A DNA stretch of 27,690 nt, taken from positions 22,456-50,145 of the forward strand of contig LJNI01000001.1 of assembly GCA_001303225.1 (NCBI GenBank), read 5' to 3'. The position numbers and the translations under genes were made by a program. The notes below the pieces were generated by a model. That model saw only the letters and a list, made by a program, of their open reading frames with translations. It had not been told where the DNA came from and searched no databases. Shown piece after piece: positions 21,702 through 27,690 of the stretch. Numbering within the stretch: position 1 is the first letter of the stretch; each line of letters starts with the position of its first letter. Origin of the DNA: a candidate division TA06 bacterium DG_78 (lineage in GTDB: Bacteria; Hydrothermota; Tepidihabitantia; SM23-42).

Positions 21702-22693
21702 GTTATTCACTACTCACTATTTTCTTCCTCGTTACGAGCGGGAACAACATAAACCCTATCGGGGTCCAAGAATTAATTGTCGTTGGTCTTGAATATGCCT
21801 ATGTTGAAAAGTTCGACAATAGTCAGATATATTTCGATAAAATTATCAAACTCTACCCAGAAAATCCTGCTGGTTACTTTTTTAAAGCAGCGCTCCTCCA
21901 GGTTAAAATGATGGACGAATGTCACTACAATAATGAAAAAGAATATCTTGAACTTATGAAACGAACAATTACCGAAGCGGAAAGGATTCTGGAACAAGAA
22001 GAAAATCTATGGGCGAAATTCTATTTAGGCAGTAGCTACACGTACCGTGCGGTTTACGAAGGGTTTAAAAATAACTATTTTGAAACATTCACCCTCGGAG
22101 TAAAGGGTGGCAGAATGCTTCAAGATATTGTAAAAGAAGATTCAACATTTTATGATGCATATTTAGGTGCTGGTTCTTTCGAATACTTTTGGGCACGTGC
22201 GGCACGTTACCTCCCGCTTCTTAAATTAATTGGTGGTGATGTCGAAGAAGCACTTCGGAAATTACATGTTGCCGCTGAAAAAAGTCTCTACTCAGGACCA
22301 ACAACCCAAAATTCTTTGGTTTTTATCTGTGGCGAAGAAGGACAATACGATCGAGCCACAGCTATTGCTGATAATTTACTACGCCAGTATCCAGAATCAA
22401 AGACGTTCCTCTGGAGTAAGGCGAATCTCGAATATAAGAAAAAAAACTACTCCCTTGCTGTCAATCTGTATACAGACCTTTTCAAGAGATATGACGAACT
22501 CAATAAAAAAAATTACTCGAATCTAGCACAGTGCAAACTTCTTATCGGCAAATGTTACTATGAGTTAAAAGAAAAAGAAAAGGCGAAAGAAGCTTTGAAA
22601 GACGTTATCTATTATAAGAAATACTCTGATCAGTATCCCCACATTGAGGGGTATTCTCGCGAAGCGTATGGACTGCTCAGCCGTCTCCTCTGA
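21698..22693 (+). CDS. Exported TPR protein, function unknown
   Basis: A 331-residue protein with a short signal peptide (YSLLTIFFLVTSG) and TPR-like helices (GLEYAYVEKFDNSQIYFDKI, LYPENPAGYFFKAALLQV, KCYYELKEKEKAKEALKDV). A central region (GVKGGRMLQDIVKEDSTFYDAYLGAGSFEYFW) resembles a conserved segment of secreted TPR proteins in candidate phyla, but I cannot name the family. It overlaps the nucleotidyltransferase by 4 nt. Its TGA is followed, in the same frame, by the open frame of the glycosyltransferase. Confidence 0.75.
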   Translation: MSYSLLTIFFLVTSGNNINPIGVQELIVVGLEYAYVEKFDNSQIYFDKIIKLYPENPAGYFFKAALLQVKMMDECHYNNEKEYLELMKRTITEAERILEQEENLWAKFYLGSSYTYRAVYEGFKNNYFETFTLGVKGGRMLQDIVKEDSTFYDAYLGAGSFEYFWARAARYLPLLKLIGGDVEEALRKLHVAAEKSLYSGPTTQNSLVFICGEEGQYDRATAIADNLLRQYPESKTFLWSKANLEYKKKNYSLAVNLYTDLFKRYDELNKKNYSNLAQCKLLIGKCYYELKEKEKAKEALKDVIYYKKYSDQYPHIEGYSREAYGLLSRLL

Positions 22694-22717
22694 GCGATAT
22701 ACTGTAGGGAGTTACGT

Positions 22718-23944
22718 ATAACTCTATTAATCATCACCTATTACTGGCCACCGTGTGGAGGACCAGGTGCCCTCCGACCGGTAAAATTTGTCAAGTTTTT
22801 ACCCCGTTATGGTATTCAACCGATTGTGTTGACTCGTAAATCCATAGCCTACCATAGCCTCGATAGTGATCTTGCTCATGAGGTAGAAGCTGTTCCGGTC
22901 ATGAAGACTGAATCATTGGATCCTGCGCGGCTTTTGTATCTCTTTGGTATGAGAATATACCGACCAAAGACATGGCATATGCCAATAAAACAAACAATAA
23001 ATTTCCCAGATAATAAGATAGGATGGATCCCTTTTGCCTATGCAGCCGGTATTAGAATTGAATGTGATAGTATTTTCGTTACCGCTCCTCCGTTCAGTTC
23101 CTTTATCAGCGCGTACTCTATCGCTAAGAGAATAGGAAAACCGTTGATTCTCGATTTCCGCGATGCCTGGCTTGAATATCCTTTTATTCCCTACAAAGGG
23201 AAGAGAAAGAAACAATTTGTATCGTACTGGGAGAAAAAAATAACAACCTTTTCATCAGCAATTATTGTCGTTAATGAAAATATCAGAGAGTCCTTAATCA
23301 AAAAGTATCCACACATTGCAGAGAAGATCGCAGTTATTCCTAATGGCTATGATCCAGATGACTTTGTTGCTGTTCAGAAACCGAGTACCTTCACGATTGC
23401 GTATCTTGGTACTATTCGAGAAGAGAGAAATCCACAAAGTTTCTTGAAAGCAGTACATGAGTTAATCCATAAAAGGGAAATTGGTATGACAGATTTGAAA
23501 ATAAAATTTATCGGGCACATTGAAGACCACTATATAAGAACCATTAAGAACTACGAATTTGTTGAAATAAAAGGACACCTCCCCTACCATGAGGCGATCA
23601 GAGAATTTTCGTCATCACACCTGGCAATTATGATTACAACCGGAAGTAAATACTTCTTTCCGAGCAGACAGAATGAGTATCTTGCAACAGGATTACCCAT
23701 CATTGTGTGTGGTAAATCAGAGGGAATTCGTCTCCTCGAGCAGGCGTTTCATAAAGGTTATCCTGGGTGGGTGTATGATTACCATGATATCCACAGCATC
23801 GAAAATAAAATTTTCACACTATATCAGCAATTCAAGAGGGGGAAATCGATTATTGGTAAAACACCGTATAAAGAGTTTACGAGGGAAAACCTCACAAAAA
23901 AATTAGCAAAGATTATTAAAAAACAAACAAGGAGGAAAGAATGA
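22718..23944 (+). CDS. GT4-type glycosyltransferase with apparent AUA start
   Basis: A glycosyltransferase of about 408 residues, GT-B fold, GT4 family, probably adding a sugar to a surface glycan. Translated from 22718 the N-terminus is TLLIITYYWPPCGGPGALRP, then VKFVKFLPRYG, the exact donor-loop pattern of this family. Later parts fit as well: LILDFRDAWLEYPF, IPNGYDPDDF, IAYLGTIREERNP and SRQNEYLATGLPIIVCG. The first ATG in frame is at 22826, which would delete the conserved glycine-rich loop. Between the upstream stop (22691-22693) and the conserved region there is no ATG, GTG or TTG in frame; an ATA at 22718 sits 6 nt after GGGAG. AUA initiation, readthrough of the TGA or an assembly error are possible. 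The stop overlaps the next ATG. Confidence 0.85.
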   Translation: MTLLIITYYWPPCGGPGALRPVKFVKFLPRYGIQPIVLTRKSIAYHSLDSDLAHEVEAVPVMKTESLDPARLLYLFGMRIYRPKTWHMPIKQTINFPDNKIGWIPFAYAAGIRIECDSIFVTAPPFSSFISAYSIAKRIGKPLILDFRDAWLEYPFIPYKGKRKKQFVSYWEKKITTFSSAIIVVNENIRESLIKKYPHIAEKIAVIPNGYDPDDFVAVQKPSTFTIAYLGTIREERNPQSFLKAVHELIHKREIGMTDLKIKFIGHIEDHYIRTIKNYEFVEIKGHLPYHEAIREFSSSHLAIMITTGSKYFFPSRQNEYLATGLPIIVCGKSEGIRLLEQAFHKGYPGWVYDYHDIHSIENKIFTLYQQFKRGKSIIGKTPYKEFTRENLTKKLAKIIKKQTRRKE

Positions 23945-24687
23945 AAAAAATCATAAGGTACTGTCTTTTCGTGTTGGTTATGTTTCTTTTTATACGGGCG
24001 ACCTGCGGCAGACCCAAGCTATCTACGAAACCAATGACAGGCGTGGAAATTATGGATTATGTGTTTTTCCATAATGTCTCGATCACCTTCGATGGTGATC
24101 ACTACTTTACCTTGAATGGCGGCAATGAAAATTACTGCGTTGTCAATGAATACAATGCAGATCGTAATTTCATCGAGACGTATGATGTTGGACTCGACGG
24201 CCGTGCGCTCTTCTACAATCCCAAAGATAAAAACTTGTATGTTAAAATCTACGGTACTGATCTCTGGGCAATTGATCTCTATAATGGCACTGCTGGTGTT
24301 AGATTCAGTGATATCTTCGAAGAAGATAATAGCTCACCAGCATTCTCGCCAGATGGTAAATGCATCTATGAATTAACTGATGGCGACGTACGCGTAATCG
24401 ACTTCAAGACTGGTGAAGAACTAGAGCGTTTCGCATTGGAAAGTTACTATGATGAACATGGTTATGGGTTAAGCATTGCTGCTTCAAAGCACTACCTCTT
24501 TGTATGGGAGTATGAGGATAGGGTCCTCGTCTACGACCTCGATGGTGAGTATGTTACCAAGATCAAACTTCCTCGCACAGGGTATGGATTTTCACTCTCG
24601 TATTGTAATGGCATGCTCTGGATTGCAGAAGACGCTGATGCCAGCACTGATGGCGGTGATGGTTACTGGTACGGTTTCGAATTATAA
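23941..24687 (+). CDS. Secreted beta-propeller-like protein, function unknown
   Basis: A 248-residue exported protein. Residues 1-22 are a signal peptide (KKIIRYCLFVLVMFLFIRATC). Cys22 is not in a good lipobox (Arg at -3), so lipidation is doubtful. The rest is beta-rich with repeats like those of propeller proteins: VSITFDGDHYFTLNGG, LFYNPKDKNLYVKIYG, PAFSPDGKCIYELTDGDVRV, DRVLVYDLDGEYVTKIKL and GMLWIAEDAD. Four or five blades are visible, fewer than a full propeller. GGAGG lies 5 nt before the ATG, which overlaps the glycosyltransferase stop (ATGA). It is the last gene of the operon. Confidence 0.7.
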   Translation: MKKIIRYCLFVLVMFLFIRATCGRPKLSTKPMTGVEIMDYVFFHNVSITFDGDHYFTLNGGNENYCVVNEYNADRNFIETYDVGLDGRALFYNPKDKNLYVKIYGTDLWAIDLYNGTAGVRFSDIFEEDNSSPAFSPDGKCIYELTDGDVRVIDFKTGEELERFALESYYDEHGYGLSIAASKHYLFVWEYEDRVLVYDLDGEYVTKIKLPRTGYGFSLSYCNGMLWIAEDADASTDGGDGYWYGFEL

Positions 24688-24770
24688 ATGCTATAAGACA
24701 TCCTGATTATCAAATAGAATTTGACAACGATATCATCATGATCTAACCAAAGTAAATAATTAGAAACGGA

Positions 24771-27690
24771 TTACTCTTGTACAACCAACCATTCGCTCTG
24801 GGAATGACTGCTAAATTCCGGTGCATACATACATTGAATCTCTGCAATACCGCTCTGATACGTACCTTTCAATTGCACCCTGAGATTGTATTCAAAGACA
24901 TAGATACCTTTGGGTAAGTAATCGATGAAGAAATGAGTCGCAATATCTTTGGTCGATTGGTAGTATCTCAAACCATCCTGATACCGATAGCCTGAAAGAA
25001 CATCCACAGGTTCTAATCCGCTTCCTCTCAAATCCTTAAGATGCACATATTCCATATCTCTATCGACTCGTAACACAATCCGCACAGTAATAAGGTCACC
25101 TACATGTAATGTGCCAGTAAGCGGTTCAATGGCCCGTCCCCGTTTAGTTTCACGGTTAACAAAAAGTTTTTTCTCAAGATGCAGATTAGTAAAATGCGGT
25201 GTTATTTCTGCTATATCTTCGAAATATTGAAAATAAACACCACCCCAGGCAATGCCTTTATCTTCTTTTATTAAAGTAATGTCTGAAAATTGTGGAAGTA
25301 TTTCATCTTTGAGGTATATTTTCTCGTAAAAACCAGTCCCAGCTTCAATCTTCTCAGGAGTCGCTTCGGTTTGTCCTAAGTTAACACGAACAAGCTTTGT
25401 ACTGGAGAGAAAATCAAGCCCCTGTAGTATGAGGGCGTATACTACATCAGCAGTGGCTTTTGTTGTTTTCCAATTTTGTGTTTGCTTTTGCTTTAATAAC
25501 CAAATCTTACATTCTTCTACTGCAATTGTATCACTCATCACCTCAGAAAATGCCTCGATCATGAGGGATTGAGTTTCTATTGGCGCTCGATACCACCACC
25601 AAGAACGTTCATCTTCACGCCAGAACATACCCATTTCTTCATTGTGAACGCTACGTTCTTTAATCGAAGCCATAATCTTTTGAGCCACCTCAGGTTTATC
25701 AAACCGATACAATGCTAAAGACAAGTAGCCCTGACTGAGTCGAGAATTGAGTGTCAACCAGTGCTGTTCAGCCTGTTTCAAAAAGTAATTTACTGCTTCC
25801 TGTGCAGAAGGAAGAATAGGCTTTTCTTCGAGAAAGAAACTCCGGCCATACAGATAAAAAGCAATCATCGGTGACAGATGGTTTATTGATTTATCTTTAA
25901 TATCATCGTAAATATCTTTTATCCACTTATCTAAAAAGTCTATCGAGCGTAGAGCCAGCGACATTTCAGTTTGAGCTCTGAGGTGCCTCAATCTGCCAAA
26001 ACCAGTCGTAATATACAGAGTGATATACGGATTAGACTTACCTCCTGGAAACCAAGGCCAGCTGCCATCTGATAACTGCATGTTTTTTAGCTGTACAAAA
26101 GCAGTATTGAGATTATCTTTAAGTTTTTTTTCTTCAAATAGTAATCCTACATTACGCTTAGCTTGGGTTTCGTTTTGTGCCTGAACAACCCACGGTGTTT
26201 CAGTCAGCAGCACTGATTTCAAGTCTTGGTTTTTTTCTAGAGGTGACTTTAATGCATCAGCACCACGCCACTGGTTGAATATCTCTCTAATCCTCGGATT
26301 AGAATTGGCAATGTGTGATGCCAAATTGTTTGCATAATAGCGATTAAATATCTGTTCTGAGCACTCATACGGAAATTCAATAAGATAAGGTAATGCCTGA
26401 ATAGCATACCATGTGGGGTTAGAAGTCATTTGTAACGTGAATTTATAAGGTTCACTAGTCTCTGATTTCATAATGTCTTGCAATCTCTCAAAAGTAAAGG
26501 TCTTTGTTTGTTCGCCTCGGACATGTAGGGGATATGATTCAGTTAAAAATATCCTACTTGGAAGTATTGGAATAGCTCCAGCCTCTCCATCAGAGAGCAT
26601 TGCGCTCTTGGCTACTACCGTGTAAGAGAGCGGACCCATGCCTCTGGGGATACACAACTTCCAAGAAAATGTTTTTGATGTATGAGGTTCAATTGTAAAT
26701 GTATAAATATTTTCTGCCAGTCCTAAATTTTTATTCATGTGTTTATCAGTCATTAAATCTCTAAAATCTAATTGAACCCTGCCTGTTTGTAATGCATCAG
26801 ATATATTGATTACCTTGGTAGTAAAATAAACTGTATCTTCTTCCCGCAGGAATCTCGGAGGATTCGGTTGCACCATTAATTCCTTTTGGGTTATTGCATA
26901 CTCGGTAATGCTTCCGCGCTCACATTTCTTACCATGAGCAAAGCCTAAGAATTTCCACTTTGTCAGGGCTTCAGGACACGTAAACTCCAAACTAACAGAA
27001 CCATCTTTATTCATCAACAGATGAGGATAGAAGAACGCTGTTTCATTAAAATCCTGTCGAATCTTGATAGTTTCGAGGTCAATTAATGGAATTTTCTCAC
27101 CACCAGCAATTACAGCAGTTAGTTCCTCAATCTTCTCTGCTGACACTGCTCTATCAGCCGATGTCTTCATGAGCACGATCTCTGTCTCTGGAGGTGTAGC
27201 TACACATAGAACACCTTCTACTTCGATGTGAGTTGGTCTTAATTTGAAATTAATTGTAGTAATCTGACCTTGCGATGATATAACATTTTTGTATGTCAAT
27301 GGATCATACGCGATATAGCAAGCAGTAACTGTATAGGTACCCACTGGCACGTGCGATATAACAAAGTGACCATTCCCATCTGTCGCAGCACCCAAATCAG
27401 TTCCCTCAATAATCACATCTGCTCCTATTATAGGTTCACCTGTTTCTGCGTCTAATATCCGACCCATAAACTTACCGTAGTTACCTTCAAAATCCTTGTA
27501 TTTACTGTACGTCACCATTGCCCTCGGGAATTCGTAATATAAATAATTACGTACTACATAATCAGGAAAATGAACATAGGTTCTCTCTGGGGAATATGAA
27601 TAATAAGGATTCCAACCATACCGCCACGTTGCGAAACCAATGGCACCATTAATAAAGCTGCTGCTGACTGAACCATGGTACCTTTTGAAG
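24771..27690 (-). CDS. Alpha-2-macroglobulin-like protein with regulatory-like domain (5' end outside window)
   Basis: A large envelope protein. The frame is still open at the window edge: codons upstream of the ATG at 27518 read through to 27690 (FPRAMVTYSKY), so that Met is internal and the start is beyond the window. In order: a low-complexity Tyr-rich stretch; a carboxypeptidase-regulatory-like beta domain (GRILDAETGEPIIGADVIIEG to GTYTVTACYIAYDP, about 27470-27240) followed by a plug-like tail; the macroglobulin bait and MG region (QELMVQPNPPRFL corresponds to KELMVQPNPPRFL); a thioester-type motif YECSEQ with Cys at 26363-26361; an alpha-alpha toroid (LSDGSWPWFPGG, WREDERSWWWYRAPIETQ); and a C-terminal receptor-like domain. 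Bacterial homologues are thought to trap proteases. Homologues in Bacteroidetes carry similar regulatory domains. Confidence 0.85.
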   Translation of the reverse strand, partial: FKRYHGSVSSSFINGAIGFATWRYGWNPYYSYSPERTYVHFPDYVVRNYLYYEFPRAMVTYSKYKDFEGNYGKFMGRILDAETGEPIIGADVIIEGTDLGAATDGNGHFVISHVPVGTYTVTACYIAYDPLTYKNVISSQGQITTINFKLRPTHIEVEGVLCVATPPETEIVLMKTSADRAVSAEKIEELTAVIAGGEKIPLIDLETIKIRQDFNETAFFYPHLLMNKDGSVSLEFTCPEALTKWKFLGFAHGKKCERGSITEYAITQKELMVQPNPPRFLREEDTVYFTTKVINISDALQTGRVQLDFRDLMTDKHMNKNLGLAENIYTFTIEPHTSKTFSWKLCIPRGMGPLSYTVVAKSAMLSDGEAGAIPILPSRIFLTESYPLHVRGEQTKTFTFERLQDIMKSETSEPYKFTLQMTSNPTWYAIQALPYLIEFPYECSEQIFNRYYANNLASHIANSNPRIREIFNQWRGADALKSPLEKNQDLKSVLLTETPWVVQAQNETQAKRNVGLLFEEKKLKDNLNTAFVQLKNMQLSDGSWPWFPGGKSNPYITLYITTGFGRLRHLRAQTEMSLALRSIDFLDKWIKDIYDDIKDKSINHLSPMIAFYLYGRSFFLEEKPILPSAQEAVNYFLKQAEQHWLTLNSRLSQGYLSLALYRFDKPEVAQKIMASIKERSVHNEEMGMFWREDERSWWWYRAPIETQSLMIEAFSEVMSDTIAVEECKIWLLKQKQTQNWKTTKATADVVYALILQGLDFLSSTKLVRVNLGQTEATPEKIEAGTGFYEKIYLKDEILPQFSDITLIKEDKGIAWGGVYFQYFEDIAEITPHFTNLHLEKKLFVNRETKRGRAIEPLTGTLHVGDLITVRIVLRVDRDMEYVHLKDLRGSGLEPVDVLSGYRYQDGLRYYQSTKDIATHFFIDYLPKGIYVFEYNLRVQLKGTYQSGIAEIQCMYAPEFSSHSQSEWLVVQE

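Noticed and set aside
22691..22693. TGA recoded as an amino acid, joining the TPR and glycosyltransferase frames
   Set aside because: TGA is a normal stop in many genes here (nuoE, xerD, plsY, the nucleotidyltransferase, the glycosyltransferase), so genome-wide recoding is not credible. Local readthrough remains an alternative to AUA initiation.
24721..24750. TTGACA after the propeller-like gene
   Set aside because: No -10 box lies at 16-18 bp and there is no plus-strand gene downstream.

Overview
The window looks like a chromosome segment of an uncultured, AT-rich, Gram-negative, probably anaerobic bacterium. It encodes an outer-membrane TonB-dependent-receptor-like barrel, secreted TPR proteins, an alpha-2-macroglobulin-like protein with a carboxypeptidase-regulatory-like domain, and NuoE/NuoF-type hydrogenase or dehydrogenase subunits. 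This mix resembles candidate phyla such as WOR-3/Stahlbacteria. That placement is an inference from gene content and was not tested by any search. No phage, insertion sequence or CRISPR array was seen.

Layout: (1) 1-895, minus: a 2Fe-2S NuoE-like subunit and the start of a NuoF-like subunit. (2) 1040-7725, plus: one promoter drives a compact run of an outer-membrane receptor, mannose-family PTS components IIB, IIC and IID, HPr, Enzyme I, and a bifunctional phosphoglucose/phosphomannose isomerase. Together they could move a hexose from the outer membrane into glycolysis as fructose-6-P. No IIA gene is present and HPr has Leu in place of the active-site Arg17. (3) 7759-11180, plus: a Xer recombinase, a small exported protein and a 690-aa TPR protein. 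(4) 11289-15823, minus: radical SAM (DUF512), der, plsY, gpsA and a MerR regulator, a mostly familiar housekeeping order. (5) 15893-17097: a tRNA block (Leu-GAG, Gln-CTG, Ser-TGA, Ser-GCT) with divergent promoters, tight hairpins beside the tRNAs and several small repeats. (6) 17153-20506, plus: gltX, a JAMM/MPN+ metalloprotease-like protein, acpS and fabD. (7) 20698-24687, plus: a sugar-1-phosphate nucleotidyltransferase, a TPR protein, a GT4 glycosyltransferase that appears to start at AUA, and a secreted propeller-like protein. (8) 24771-27690, minus: an alpha-2-macroglobulin-like protein cut by the window edge.

Expression: the same promoter grammar recurs (TTGACA-like, 16 or 17 bp, TATAAT-like). 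For the first genes of several operons the -10 box ends only 5-12 nt before the start codon, so those mRNAs should have little or no leader. Many internal genes instead carry Shine-Dalgarno sequences and/or overlap the gene before them (ATGA, TAATG, GTGA).

The points most worth a second look are the receptor-PTS-isomerase operon lacking IIA, the HPr R17L change, the leaderless promoter set, the hairpins beside the tRNAs, the AUA start of the glycosyltransferase and the JAMM protein with a stretched metal motif.
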